Origin: Eustoma russellianum
Taxonomy: Eukaryota; Streptophyta; Magnoliopsida; Gentianales; Gentianaceae
Assembly (NCBI GenBank): GCA_036186865.1
Contig: AP025067.1
Location: forward strand, 14,772,996-14,836,995
Length of the DNA: 64,000 nucleotides
Direction: 5' to 3'
The first letter of the stretch is position 1, and every line of letters starts with the position of its first letter. Both the position numbers and the translations under genes were made by a program. Of the stretch, positions 32,741 through 45,375 are shown in pieces. The notes below the pieces were generated by a model that did not search any database, was not told the origin of the DNA, and saw only the letters and a list, made by a program, of their open reading frames with translations.

Positions 32741-34113
32741 TCAACAACAGTCAACGGCAGATCTTATGCATAAAGTGTTTAACTCCCGCAGTTCGGCACG
32801 AATACACTGCTGCTCGGCCATATTGCACTTCGGCCATACTTCTCCCCCACAACATTCACTTTTTATCGGAGAATTGTCCAAGGGTTTCACATCGGCATCA
32901 AGCTTTAACCTCAGCTTCAGCCTAAGGGATTTGCTTCAGATCACTTCAGCAAGACTCAATCTTGCACATCGGCAAAGGAATCAAGCGCAGTACTATATCA
33001 ATTGTAGGACCATCTGGCAGTAGTGCAAAATAAGCAAAAGGTACACATCAGACTGTTCAGCCTGTACACGCCAAGGTCACATCAGTCGACCTACCAGTCA
33101 CATCCGCAAACCTACCAGTCTTATCAGCAGACCTACAGTGTCATAGGTCTACTGCCCCAAGCAAATGTCCCATCAGCTGTCAGACGCAGAGGACAAAAGG
33201 AAAGTAACAAAAGCAAGACAAGGGGGACCAAAGAGAGGGATCGAAACATTTGATCCCTCCCAGAGCAAACACACAAAAATTTCTCTTCGGTCAAGAACTG
33301 TGAGATCTTTCTAACTCTTCATATAAAATCATATCTCAGTGAGAATGGCCCAAACTGATTTGAGCGTCGGAGGGTTTTACCCGGGGTCACACCCTCGGGA
33401 CCTCTGGTTTCTGCTTCCTTGTGCAAGACTTTCAGGAAGCTATTCCAGTTATCTTATGCAATCCAGCTGACGGTATTTATTTCGGGTCACTTCTGATCCT
33501 TGGTGAAGATCCGGCTTCATCAGGATCCAAGCTAAAAAGAAAAAGGTTGTGAGCAAGGAGACCTCCGACAGAGCTCAAGAGAGTGGCTTGGTAGTGCCCC
33601 TCACATTCACAAAAATTGTGACAAGCTCAGTGGTTTCCCCTTCTGTTTCTACCCCAACTTCCAGAGATGAGGAGATTTTGATTATGAGTGCACCACCGCT
33701 TGCTCCTCTTTCTGCAACCACTCCAGCCTTGGTAACTACAAAGAGTTGCTAATCGAAGCTCAGGGACCCAACTTGAGGTTTTACATGGCAAAAACTTTAA
33801 AACACCTTGTTTTATGTTGCTTAGCGATTGCTGACCCTTGGTGTATTGATTTACAGAGGGTTGACTGAGAATGTCTGCACCAAGGCCGGGAACAAGCCAA
33901 CGAGTGGAAAAACGCAAGGGATCTTCTGAATTACTGAAGCACTCTGCCTCAGTAACACCCAAGAATGTGGTACGTTGAGGATTTTCTGAACTTCTCCTAG
34001 GTGCACGTCAGGGACGAAGCAGCCGTCCGTTGGTAGAGTCCCGTTCGTAGACCTTCGAGATTCCTCTTTCTCTAGAGAAAGGAGAATCCACAGTGGTTCC
34101 ACCAGTTGTATAG
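32741..34113 (+). mobile_element. Tat-like Ty3/gypsy LTR and adjoining sequence, plus strand
   Basis: The segment around 33355-33396 (TTTGAGCGTCGGAGGG, then CCCGGGGTCACACC) is a signature of the R/U5 part of Tat/Retand-like LTRs. A Tat-type primer-binding site follows only at 34114, 700 bp later instead of the usual 100-200, so something is inserted or rearranged between. The open frame 33549-33752 (serine/threonine/proline-rich) is not recognised. The LTR start is not located. Confidence 0.5.
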
Positions 34114-34130
34114 TGGCGCCGTGGGACGGC
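34114..34130 (+). other. Tat-type primer-binding region
   Basis: TGGCGCCGTGGGACGGC resembles the TGGCGCCGTCTGTGGG sequence that follows the 5' LTR in Tat-lineage gypsy elements. It sits after the GTTGTATAG end-like sequence. Confidence 0.5.
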
Positions 34131-34822
34131 ACCATCAACGACCCATTCCTGGATCCAGAATTTGCATGCGAAAGTCTAGAATCCAGAATGTTTGCCACAT
34201 TTGTGTTTGTGCATTTCCCTCAGTAGATAGTCCCTATCTTTGGTTGCCACACGCTTAAGCCAGGGGGAAGAGAATAACCTTCAATACAGTACATCATTGA
34301 ACAGTGTATACCTTGCAGCTTTGATTCTCAAGTGTCTAGCCGCATTACAGTGGTCTAGCAGAAATGCATGTCTCAAGTAGTTCACAATGTCGTTCATGTA
34401 GATTGACAGTAAGACCTCAACCTACTAGTAAGTTCTTTGCTTCACTGTCATAATAATCTTCTTGCAAATCGTGGTTGGGGTTAAGGATGTTAGCTTAGGA
34501 AGTGTATCCGTCCTTTTTTTGAGATCTTGATATGTGGTACAAGTCTACCTTCTTGAAGCTCAAAATCAAGGACTGGACCTTGGCCAGATACTTCTTCATT
34601 GTTTCTTCTTAAGTTTGTATTTGCCTTGGACCTGGGAAACTATGAGCTAGGAGTCGCTGAAGATTTGTAGCTTCTGAGCTCCATGCTTCATTGCAAGTTA
34701 AGGCATGTGATATGAGCCTCATATTCAGTTTTGCTGTTTGTGTTCCAAAACTCAAAGCGCATCGTGTATTCAAATTCTTATCCTTTGAGGTTAATCAGAA
34801 GTTGCCTGTCTCTGCTGCGGTC
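34131..34822 (-). other. Decayed Tat-like sequence without readable motifs
   Basis: The plus-strand leader after the primer-binding site passes without a clear border into sequence that, on the minus strand, should continue RNase H and the following pol region. Near 34640-34740 the minus strand keeps SEATNLQ-like residues, but nothing firm can be assigned. Confidence 0.3.
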
Positions 34823-35790
34823 TTAGGAAGGGGAGCCATCAACATATATATTTAATCGATTTTCTTCAGTCAAGATATCAGCGACAGAGATTCCTTCATC
34901 AATAATATCAGCCAATGCTTGCGCTTTGATGATTGTACAAGGTTGAAATTCAACGCCACACTCTGTTAGCTGCATAGCCCATCTAGTGGTCCGCCCAGAC
35001 ACCCCCGACGAAGAAAAGATTTGTTTCAATGGCTGATCAGTCATCACACAATAGGATGCGCCTGAAAGTACAGCCAGAGCTTAGACCAGGGGAAGCACCA
35101 ACTTTTTAGCATTGGAGTTACCAGAATTCCAGACTGTTAAGAGCTTTGCTAACCAAATAGATGGGTAATTGTTCAAACTCCTCTTCCCTTAGCAAGCTAC
35201 GCTCAGAGCTTTGTTTTAGACTGAAAGGCATATGCATAAGCTTTCATTTGGGCGGGAGCTGTCATTGGAATCTCTTACAAGTACTTATTGGCCTTTCCTG
35301 TTACATGAGAACGGATCGGCCTTCCTTAAAAATGGGGAAAATGTCAAGGCCCTCTCTATAGATTTGGACAGAAAATGGTTTCGGGCAGCCATCCGTACTT
35401 TTAGCTGTTGGACCTCCTTGATGGACCTGGAGGTTGCGTATATTTTAAGGCTTCAACGTTACTGGGATTGGCCTGAATTCCGTCCTTGGATATCAATTAT
35501 CCTAGTAAATTTCTAGTCCTTACCCTGAAAGTGTAGTTATTTGGGTTAAGGCATATATTTGACCTTTGAGAATCGTAAATAATGTGAGCATGTTTCAAAT
35601 ATATTGATCTAAGGTACACATCTTCACAAGCATGTCGTCTATGCATGCTTTCATAATGTCTCTAATCACATCTTTAAACAGAGAATTGACTAACCTTTGA
35701 TAAGTGGTTCGAGCATTTTTCAAGCCAAATGACATAGTGGTGTAGCAGGAGGTGCACATCTCAGTGATCAAGGTCTTCTTAGCTTGGTTC
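34823..35790 (-). pseudogene. Tat-like gypsy reverse transcriptase/RNase H remnant, minus strand
   Basis: From 35790 leftward on the minus strand the pieces include MSFGLKNARTTYQRLVN, an active-site box read as CIDDMLVK (35634-35645, normally YVDDMLVK), and then RNase H with TDQPLKQI, SGRTTRWAMQL and KAQALADII near 34823-35047, ending in YVDGS. Stops and shifts interrupt repeatedly. The spacing between boxes is short, so there are internal deletions too. The orientation is opposite to the Tat LTR just to the left. Confidence 0.75.
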
Positions 35791-35799
35791 TTCTAACAA

Positions 35800-36140
35800 C
35801 TAACTAAACATCCTCCAAGACATGAACCCATTGATGAATGCTGCTATGAAAATGTTTTCCTCTTGTCTATGCAATTCAAGGGATTCCTCATTGAATCTTT
35901 GCATGCATTTCAGTAAAGGTCCATCAGGTTTATGTATGATGGACAAGAGGTGTATGAAATTCTTGGCAAAGGGTTTGGATAAAGCAAACTGAGAGTGGAA
36001 CATCTCTCTAAGCTGGGAGTATGACTAAACAGATCCGTTTGGTAGTTTCTGGAGTCACCTCCAACCTTTTCCTTTAGTGTAATCGGAAAAGTTTTGCAAT
36101 GGAGGGGATTTGGAACATTCTTCATGCTCATCATTGTTCC
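35800..36140 (-). pseudogene. Tat-like gypsy gag fragment, minus strand
   Basis: On the minus strand the frame 35800-36003 reads LLKCMQRFNEESLELHRQEE and then FIAAFINGF, matching the retrotransposon gag core (QRFNxEALEI...IAAFIxGL) of Tat-lineage elements. It directly abuts the reverse transcriptase remnant, so protease and part of reverse transcriptase are missing between them. Confidence 0.65.
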
Positions 36141-36385
36141 AAATTAAAACAAGTGATCCGTAGGGTCAGTGGGCTTGTCATATTGGTCTAGAATGGAACT
36201 GTAAAGTCTAAGTGAGTTACGAAGGTGTCTATCCCACATATAAAAGGACTTTCAAGACCAGTCTCACTATAGCAAGAAGGTGGGATAAATATTTATTGCA
36301 TAGGTTCATGGTGAGCACCTTCACTTACCTGCGCATTAGGCGTAAACATGGGTCGTTTAGAGCAACACTCACTTCCCTTCCCCCA

Positions 36386-38197
36386 ATAGCGTCCCGCCTG
36401 GGACTAGGGTCTCGGCATGGTACACCCGTCATACTATGCTACGAGAAGTACAAGGCGTCGATAACATTTATATGCATGCCGACATAATCATATATCGAAA
36501 TAGCGGAAGAATCATAAATAAACAAAGCATAATCGACATGCAACGTACATCGTCTCTAAATCTGAATACATCCGAGTATCATCAGTACAAAGATCCAATA
36601 CAAGTCTGAAATAAACATAAGTACAAACTATGTCAGCTGGGCCCATTAGCTCCTCACGGTATCCTAACCTCGGTTCATCGTCTATAAAATCCAGACCCTG
36701 CTCTCAGGCTCTACAAGATGATAAAAATAAAGAATGAACGATAATGAATCGCCCAACAAGTATGTCCGTCCGGGTTCGTCATGTGGATCATGCATGGGAG
36801 ACGGGGTGATAAAAAATAAATACAAGTATAAATAACGAACGTAACACGTCTCAGTTTGCAAATAAAGTAACAAATAATGCAAGTAATATAAGCATCAGAT
36901 AATCGTATAAAATGCAGAAAAACAAAGTCACAACTAAACTTATCTAAATTCCGTATTAGAACGTCCATCACTTGTTCAATCTTATTATTACTAACCCATG
37001 TCTTATGCTAAATTTCAATTCCCTAAATTCTTATCATGTATCACTTCTATTTCTTCAACTTAATCATTCTGACGGCTAATGGGTGTATCAGTGATGGTAG
37101 TTCGGGGGTTCATGTCATGTGATTGTGAAAGACTGTAACATTATTCATTTCTCATAAAACATTTCAAAACGTAACTTTTTCGTAATTTTCATAACATGAC
37201 TTCTTCATAACTCGGCTATAGCACTTTTCATACGTACGAATGGTAAAACACGACATAACGAATGATTCTTCATATAGTCGCATGTACAAATATGAATCCC
37301 AGTGTTCCAAACACGGTGTTACATCAATGTACATGGATCTAACGGTGATGCGTTAATGCAGAGATCCTGGGTTTCCGACGCAGTGTTACACTCGACCAAC
37401 ACGAGAAACATATGCCCCCTGACATCCTCCCCCTGGACCCTGTCAGGACGATGCACCAATATCATAATGTAACATCATACAACACAACATACATAAGTCG
37501 TTGGAATCATACGTCTCGTGGTATGGTTCGTTACGCATAAAATCCTTTTAAAACATATCATGTGGTAAAAACATTTTGTATAAACGTATTGTGTGATAGA
37601 ACATTTCGTTTCAAAACTTTAATCAATTTATGCATGTATGTAGGCTTAGTTTTGGCTCATTTGCACATCTAAAATTTCAGCCCATAATGTCCAACATCTA
37701 TCTCATACTACAAGTCACACTTAGTTGAAATACCAATTATGCCCTTCTATTTAGCTCTCGGTTTCAGGACTTTAAAACAACCCACTTTTGGGCTTTAATC
37801 GCAAATATCATTATTTTATATTCCCTAATTTTCATAATTTTCCATGGCTAATCAAATCAGCCTCTTTTTGGACTTGTCAAATATTATCATTTCCTTAGTT
37901 TGCTACCATTCATATGACATTCAAACAATATATGCTACACATATTTTAAGTACATATAATTAACTAATTATCCAAACAACATTATTGGTACACATATGTA
38001 ACCCCATGCCGAATTTAGACATTGGTCATACACACATGATTCTTCATTTTAACCATTTTTATATACATGAATGGTGATAGTCCCTTTTAGCACTTTAACA
38101 TATCATGCACGTAAACATACATACTTGACTTATAGGTTTTCCTTCAGGATCATGGATTACACTTTTGTCTCTAACATATTTGAACACATGCATGGAA
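36386..38197 (-). mobile_element. Ty3/gypsy LTR, minus strand, interrupted by the SIRE element
   Basis: The minus strand reading leftward toward 36386 has GACGCCTTGTACTTCTCGTA, then GACGGGTGTACC and GGGACGCTAT, the same layout as the ends of LTRs A and B. That makes it a relative of those chromovirus LTRs in reverse orientation. It is AT-rich and noncoding. The SIRE element inserted at its far (5') side, at 38198-38202. The LTR start was not located. Confidence 0.55.
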
Positions 38198-38202
38198 GTT
38201 TC
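38198..38202 (+). repeat. Left target duplication of the SIRE element
   Basis: GTTTC equals GTTTC at 49269-49273. Confidence 0.9.
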
Positions 38203-41200
38203 TGTAGAAATAAGAGGGTTTGAGTGATTTCAAAATAAGAAATTTGAATATATATATATATATATATATATCTATATAAACGTTGAGTATATATATATAT
38301 ATACACAAGTGTACATGTATGCATGATAACTTGCCTTATTTAGCTTATATATTATGTTGCCATACTAACGAGCCATGAAGCATTAAAGCTTACATCATAT
38401 GGCGAACATTTGTTGAGTTTATACTATTTTCAGGTGCCACAATTAATGAACTAAAGTAGTTCATTAAGTGAAGTACTTAGTTTAATAAACTAAGTAGTTC
38501 ATTAAAGGAAGATGCATTTGGAAAAGGCACAAAGGCAACATGGCTATGGAAGGAAAGTCTTCTCCTCCTCCCCACATTTAATTCCACACGTTTTTATACA
38601 TATATATACTATATTTTCAGATTTTTTATAAAAGGCACATACACATGTATTTCAACGTACTACCGACACGTTATATATCTTACGTACGTACGTTAACGTC
38701 ACACCACTATACTTAACTCATATTTATGAGTATATTCAGGTCTTATATCATATGATATAAGATATGGTGATTACAAATTAAATACGACACAATAAAAGGT
38801 TCTAAACCGAAATTTGTCGTATCGGGCGAATACCGAAACTTCGCCAACGTGTCACGTACTTGCCATAAATAAATGGCCAGCCCATATACATCAAAAATTG
38901 ATGAAAATTTCGTGCTACACATGGTATGATCAGCCAAAAATACTTTCCATGTTGGCACACACAAATCACCCCACATTTAGGCCAAAATGTGAAGATTTCA
39001 ATTTTAATTTTGTCACATGTTTATGGTACCACTTTAAATCAGCCAAGTGCTGAGATTTAAAGTATATATTATATATATTATGTATAACATAATATATATA
39101 TCATGTGCAAAAGTTGGAATTTAAATTAGAGAAAAATCGGGTAATCGATAAATATCGAAAATTCGGTTTTCTACGCACTTAACATGGAACGTTTTTCTTG
39201 ACCATCATGTGACACGTATCTAGATACTTTTTACATATAATATACATCTTAAAGTGTTCTAGAAAATTAAATTAAGGGCTGATTGGAATATTACATGTGT
39301 GTATTATTAAATGTGCACTATTTTACAAAGTTAGCAAAAATAAATTTCAGCACATGTACATACACATTCCAACGTTACTACAGCTGAGATGGAGCACATG
39401 TGGAGCCTTGTTGGCATATTGATTGGTCAAGGATCAATCACACAATGTTGAGAAATCAAAGAGAGAAGCTACAAAAGATAAGTATTCACCATATACCTCT
39501 CTTATGTCACATGCTGAAAATTTCAGCATACTACACACATCTTGGCCGATTTCTTCATGGCTAAGATAACATATTTTGTCAATTTTTATTAAAGGATTAA
39601 TTGAAGATGTTATGGAAATGATTTGAATATTATGTAAGGTAATTAAGTGTGATATTTTACATATCACACATGCTGAAATTTTTCAGCATGTGTGAAGGTT
39701 GTGGTGGCCGAATTTTACACTCTTATTGTGTCCAAGTTCATTCTTCAATTGTTAGCAAGATTTACCATATATGATTGATTCATTTTTATGATAAAAATTC
39801 AAAGAAAAATGGTAAATAATCTGAATTTTATTCCATAATGCACGTGCTGAAAAATTCAGCATGACAAGATACTTATGGCCGATTTTTTGAGCTTGAAAAG
39901 GAGAGATTTCTTGTCTTGCAATTTATGATGAAATATTTGACTTATGGTATGATTTTATGATTGATATTGGCACATGTTTAAAGTGTTAATCTCAGATTTT
40001 TTCCATGTCATCTTCATGACAACATTGAGCCAATAAAGAGGTGCCAAGTAAGCGACGACTAAATGATGATCCAATAGAATGATGCCAAGTAAGCAAGGCA
40101 TTGTCACAATGATGTCTTACACTCTCTCAAGGACTTAAAAGACAATTTTCAAGAAGGGAAAAACCCTAGGAGGGGACGGCTGCATTTAAAAAGAGAAGAG
40201 GAGAGCAAACAAAACAAGGCCAAGCATTGCAAAATTCAAAGTGATCAAAAAGCCTAGTTCTTCTTCTTCCACATTCTCTCTTTCTTTCTTTCTCTTTTCT
40301 TGTAAAGCCTATTGTATTCATATTCTTTCAATCTTGAATAGGCTTGAGATAAACCACCATTCATACATCTTTGTAAAAGATTGATCAAGGTGTGATCAAT
40401 CTTCGTTCTAGCGAGGTGGTGGTGTTCGTGTGAATTGTATTCGACATACAAGGTTTGTAAAGGGTTGGAGTTAGGTGTAACTCTATCAACCCTGCGGTAA
40501 GGTGTACTGCGTGTGTGTGATTAGTGTGAACCAAGGAAGGTGTTCCTTGAAGACTGGAGTAGGTTGTTTATAACCGAACCAGTATAAAATTCTTGGTGCA
40601 ATTTACTTTCTGCATTTACGTTTCAGTTTCTGCACTTTTTACTCATATTGTTCACGTTCGTAAAAATAGTAAACGTTTTCCAAAAATTATAAAAATTTCC
40701 AGAAACATACATAAACGTTCTACGGTTAATTTGGGACAAGTTTCAACCCTTTTGGACAAGTATAAGTCATTCAAACATCAAAAGTTCTGAGACTAGTGCA
40801 GTCTGATTTTCAGACTTGCAAAGGTTGAGACTTTGGTTGTGTTTGACCTACTTCCCAAAAGAATTTTCAAAAACTGTTTCAACCTACTTAAATATAGTGT
40901 GTGAGGAGTTATTGGTCAAATTTTCAGATCATTTTGACATTCACACAAATAGGAATTAATTTTTCAAAACCATCTACCGTTTCTGGTAGATTTGCACAAT
41001 CTGAGTGCCAACGGTTTTTGAAGGGGTTAAAGGTTGAATTTTGATTTGAGATTTTTAGGGGACCCTCATAACATCTGAGGCTAAGTTCTCTCAAAATTTC
41101 ATAATTTTTGGAGACCTCTAACCTGGTTTTAAAAACGTTTTAAAACAGGTCCTGAAAACAGAATCTGTTTTCAGAACTTGAAATGTTCAAGTTTAAAGAA

Positions 41201-41270
41201 ATTTTAAAAAGCACACTTTCCGCACCATCTATTCAACCCCCCCTTCTAGTGGTGCCTTGCAGATCCTACA
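38203..41270 (+). repeat. SIRE 5' LTR
   Basis: It starts TGTAGAAATAAGAGGG and ends AGATCCTACA. A TA microsatellite near 38253-38303 is longer than in the 3' LTR. It contains palindromes such as the 20 bp perfect one at 38742. All open frames inside recur in the 3' LTR and show no domain. Confidence 0.95.
38742..38761. repeat. 20 bp perfect palindrome in the SIRE LTR
   Basis: CTTATATCATATGATATAAG is its own reverse complement. It recurs in the 3' LTR at 46739-46758 and, with one end base changed, in the solo LTR near 57118. Retention in a much diverged copy suggests function, possibly protein binding, but that is inference. Confidence 0.7.
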
Positions 41271-41272
41271 AG

Positions 41273-41284
41273 TGGTATCAGAGC
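41273..41284 (+). other. SIRE primer-binding site
   Basis: TGGTATCAGAGC lies two bases after the 5' LTR and 40 bp before the gag ATG. Confidence 0.93.
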
Positions 41285-41324
41285 GCAGGAATACTCACTA
41301 CAAGGAATCCAACGATTCAGTGAG

Positions 41325-43235
41325 ATGGCATCCACAAATCTCAAAACCGAACAAGAAGGTATGTCGAGCCAAAGGCCTCCACTTTTTGACGGTGAGTCTT
41401 TTATTCAATGGAAACTTAGGATGAAACTTTTTCTCATGGCTATAGATATAGATCTTTGGTCAATAATTGAAGATGGTCCATATGTCCCATCTAATGTATC
41501 CACTGTAGACGGAGTTACTTTAGAAGTTATTAAAACTAGACAAGAATATACTAGTGAAGATAAAAAGAAACTGAGTATGAATGCTAAGGCCATGCAGTTA
41601 CTCTTAAATGGTTTAAGTAAGAGTGAGTCTAGTTATGTGTCGAATTGTTCGAGTGCACAAGAAATGTGGAGAATCTTAGAAATGAAACACGAAGGCACAA
41701 GTCAAGTAAAAGAGTCAAAAATTAATATGCTCATGTCTACTCTTGAGTCTTTTAAATTGTTGCCTAATGAGTCGATTGTAGATATGGATCTTCGTTTAAC
41801 TAACATCTATAACTCTCTTGAGTCTCTTGGTAAGGCTTTTACTACGCAGGAAAAGGTACAGAAAGTCCTACGAAGCCTTCCTTCGGAATGGGACCCTAAA
41901 GTGACTGCTATAGAAGAAAGTAAGGAGACTAAATCAATAAAAATGGAAGAACTCATTGGCTCACTCAAAGTTTATGAAAACAAACTTACTATTCGGAAAT
42001 CGGAATCATCTAAACAAGGTAAGACAATTGCTTTTAAATCAAATGAATACGTCTCCGCTCCCTCCGATCACGTAGATAATAGTGATTCCGAATCGGATAA
42101 TGATGATTTAATTCTATTGGCTAAAGGACTAAGAAGATTCATGAGAAAATCATTTAGAAATAAAAACAAGGGGACTACATCTAAGAGAAACAAAAACAAG
42201 TCAAATGATAAGGACATTAAATGTTATGAATGCAGCAAACTCGGACACTTATCATATGACTGCCCTAACAAAGAAAAGCAAACTAATAAGTACCCTGACA
42301 AGGAGCGGAACAAAAATAGACTCATCTCAGATCCTAAACAAAGGAAACGTGCACTAAAGGCCTCCACATGGAGTGACTCATCAGACTCTGAAACTGAGAC
42401 CGAAGAGGAGACCGCTCAAGTTTGCTTCGCTTCAAAGGCGTCTAATGAGGTATCATCTGATTCTGACTCTGACTCTGAACCTTCTTACGATGATCTTTTT
42501 AGTCAATATCTTGAATTACATAAATTTACTAAGACTCTCGCAAAAGAAAAGAAACGTTTAATTGAAGACAAGAAACTGTTAGAATCTTCTAACGAGAATC
42601 TTGTCGCTCAATTAAGCGATTCAAAGAAAGAGTCTTCATGTGTCGTCACTGCATTAAAAACCGAGATCTCATCATTGACTTCTCAAAATAATGAAATGAA
42701 ATCCGAGATTTCAAATTTGAAATCAAGGAATACAGACTTAGAGAAAATGATGAAACAATTCGATACAGGGTCAAACATGCTGCATCGCATCATATTATCG
42801 CAAAAGCATGACAGTGACAAAACTGGATTGGGATACGTTGATACTAACGAAGTATCAACCAAACCAACCAAGTTTGTTGTGTCTAAAAAAGTAGACACCC
42901 TTAAGCATCAAGTGGCGTCTAAGATGACGCAAAAAGCACCCCCTTCCACACGCCCCACTCCCTCATATCATGTGAAATATAACGTTGTACCATATAGATA
43001 TGAGAAGAAAAGAACAATGCATACACGAAATACATATCATCCACGCACTACGCACACGCACACAAGGACATATCAAAAGCGTCCTTCATTCAATGAGTAT
43101 AGAGGAGTCCTTGGGCAAAGACCCAAAGTACATGCACCACATGTATATTATATCGCACCTTCATTCTTGCCATTTGATAGACCGAGAAGGATCACCCAAG
43201 TATGGGTACCGAAAGGTACCTTTACCAAAAGGTGA
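41325..43235 (+). CDS. gag: SIRE gag (capsid/nucleocapsid precursor)
   Basis: An intact 636-residue frame starts at ATG 41325, shortly after the primer-binding site. The N-terminal 220 residues are a copia gag core (FDGESFIQWKLRM, then LRSLPSEWDPKVTAIEE). A CX2CX4HX4C zinc knuckle (C300, C303, H308, C313) follows a basic stretch. After acidic serine-rich patches comes a heptad-like coiled-coil segment (about residues 395-485), then a basic tail with QVWVPKGT. Such long coiled-coil gags are typical of Sireviruses. The product would assemble particles and package RNA; it could still be made from this copy. Stop TGA at 43233-43235. Confidence 0.92.
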   Translation: MASTNLKTEQEGMSSQRPPLFDGESFIQWKLRMKLFLMAIDIDLWSIIEDGPYVPSNVSTVDGVTLEVIKTRQEYTSEDKKKLSMNAKAMQLLLNGLSKSESSYVSNCSSAQEMWRILEMKHEGTSQVKESKINMLMSTLESFKLLPNESIVDMDLRLTNIYNSLESLGKAFTTQEKVQKVLRSLPSEWDPKVTAIEESKETKSIKMEELIGSLKVYENKLTIRKSESSKQGKTIAFKSNEYVSAPSDHVDNSDSESDNDDLILLAKGLRRFMRKSFRNKNKGTTSKRNKNKSNDKDIKCYECSKLGHLSYDCPNKEKQTNKYPDKERNKNRLISDPKQRKRALKASTWSDSSDSETETEEETAQVCFASKASNEVSSDSDSDSEPSYDDLFSQYLELHKFTKTLAKEKKRLIEDKKLLESSNENLVAQLSDSKKESSCVVTALKTEISSLTSQNNEMKSEISNLKSRNTDLEKMMKQFDTGSNMLHRIILSQKHDSDKTGLGYVDTNEVSTKPTKFVVSKKVDTLKHQVASKMTQKAPPSTRPTPSYHVKYNVVPYRYEKKRTMHTRNTYHPRTTHTHTRTYQKRPSFNEYRGVLGQRPKVHAPHVYYIAPSFLPFDRPRRITQVWVPKGTFTKR

Positions 43236-43290
43236 TTAACTAACTCGAAAGGACCCAAAATTAAAAGGGTACCTAAATCACCTTTTCACA

Positions 43291-45375
43291 TTGCAGGGAG
43301 ACCACTCATCAAAAGACACATCAATAAAGTGGTTCCTTGACAGTGGTTGCTCGAGGCACATAACGGGTGACCCGAGTCTGTTCTCCAAATTAAAGAAGGT
43401 CACAAAAGGCGGATCCGTGACCTTTGGAGACAACAATGAAGGGAAGATCATTGGAAAAGGTACGATTGGCAATCCGAATACACTTCAAATCTCCAACGTA
43501 TTTTTGGTAAGCAACTTATCTTACAATCTTCTTAGTATTTCTCAATTTGTTGACAATGGCTTCAATGTTTGTTTTACTCACCCTTATTGCAATATAATAA
43601 ATAAAAATGGAGAAACCGTCTTAAAAGGAAAACGAGAAGGAAATATCTTTACACTATCTATGGATGATGTAGTAGACGCTAAAGTTAAATGTTTTATGTC
43701 AAATGAACCCAATGTGAATTTGTGGCATAGACGTTTAGGACACATAGGTATTTCTACACTAGAAAAATTGCAACGAAAGAACCTAGTACGGGGATTGCCT
43801 ACGCTTGATTTAGACAACTTTCAGTTGTGTGAATCTTGCATAAAAGGCAAACAAACACGTGAGTCACTTAAGCCTAAAAATGAGATAAGCACGACTAGAA
43901 TACTAGAACTATTGCATATCGATTTGTTTGGTCCTAGTCGCACTACAAGCCTTGGTGGGCGTCACTATGCATGCGTGATTGTTGATGACTTTTCTCGTTA
44001 TACTTGGACTTTATTTCTTGCACATAAAGATGATAGCGCCGTAGAAATTGCTAAATTAATTAAACAACTTGAAAATCAATACGGCGTAAATGTGAAAAGA
44101 ATAAGAAGCGATAGAGGCGGTGAATTTAAAAATAAAGAGATGATTTCGTTTTGTGAAGAAAAAGGAATTAAACATGAGTTTTCGCCACCTAGAACTCCAC
44201 AATTAAATGGAGTAGTAGAAAGAAAGAATCGCACACTACAAGAAATTGCTAGAACCATGCTTTGCGAAAATAAATTGCCTAGATTTCTGTGGGCGGAAGC
44301 CGTAAATTGTGCATGCTATATTCTAAATCGCCTATCTATAAGAAAGAAAATAAATAAGACGCCTTACGAAATTTTGAATGATCGCATGCCTAAGATTGAT
44401 TATTTTCGTGTGTTTGGATGCAAATGCTTTGTTTTGAATACAAAAGATAATTTAGATAAATTTGAATCCAAATCAATTGAGTGCATTTTTGTTGGGTATT
44501 CCATAAATTCAAAAGCATATAGATGTTATGATCCTCTCACTAGACAAATCATAGAATCTATTCATGTTAAATTCAATGAATTTGGAGAGATTGATAAAGA
44601 TAAGGAATATGACGATGATTTTGAAATGAAACCCGTTTTGGATGAAGATAATGATTCTTTTGATATGCATGAGATGAATGAGACACTAGAAATGCATGAT
44701 CATATAGAAATGCATGATAACTTAGAAAATAATCAACCAAGATGGCATAGAGATCACCCACAAGATCTCATCATAGGCGACATTACTCACGGTGTGCGAC
44801 CACGTAGAAGAATCACTTCGGATGAAATAAATGAATTTCATGCTATGATTTCTGAAATTGAGCCCAAAAATGTGCATGATGCTTTGAGTGATTCATCTTG
44901 GATTGATGCTATGCATGACGAACTTAATCAATTCGTTAGAAATGATGTATGGGATTTAGTGCCACGACCACAAGATAAGACAATAATAGGCACAAAGTGG
45001 GTATTTAGGAACAAAATGAATGAAGAAGGAAAGGTCGTTAGAAATAAAGCAAGACTCGTAGCTCAAGGATATAATCAAGAAGAAGGAATAGACTACGATG
45101 AAATATTTGCACCCGTAGCACGTTTAGAAGCTATACGACTCTTACTTGCTATTGCTTGCTTGAAAGATTTTAAATTATATCAAATGGACGTCAAAAGTGC
45201 TTTTCTAAACGGATTTATACAAGAAGAAGTATACGTGAAGCAACCACCCGGTTTTGAAGATTTGAAACATCCAGATCACGTGTACAAACTAAAGATGGCA
45301 CTATATGGCCTAAAGCAAGCGCCGAGAGCATGGTATGATCGTATGCATGTGTGCTCGTTTTCAAAGTCAACCTAA
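43291..45375 (+). pseudogene. pol: SIRE pol: protease, integrase and first part of reverse transcriptase
   Basis: The frame is +1 relative to gag and lacks an ATG here (43291 is TTG after a stop at 43237), so expression would need frameshifting or re-initiation. Order: protease DSGCSRHITG (Asp about residue 17), GAG-pre-integrase LWHRRLGHI, integrase with HIDLFGPS, DDFSRYTW, SDRGGEFKN and VERKNRTLQE (DDE triad complete), then reverse transcriptase WVFRNKMNEEG, ARLVAQGYNQ, QMDVKSAFLNG and YGLKQAPRAWYDR. The domain then breaks off at about 45342 and enters the wrong frame, stopping at 45375. YVDD is missing. Confidence 0.93.

Noticed and set aside
38743..39667. Open frames of 77-79 codons that recur at 46740-47664
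   Set aside because: They recur because they lie in the two SIRE LTRs. They show no domain and cross the palindromic noncoding region.
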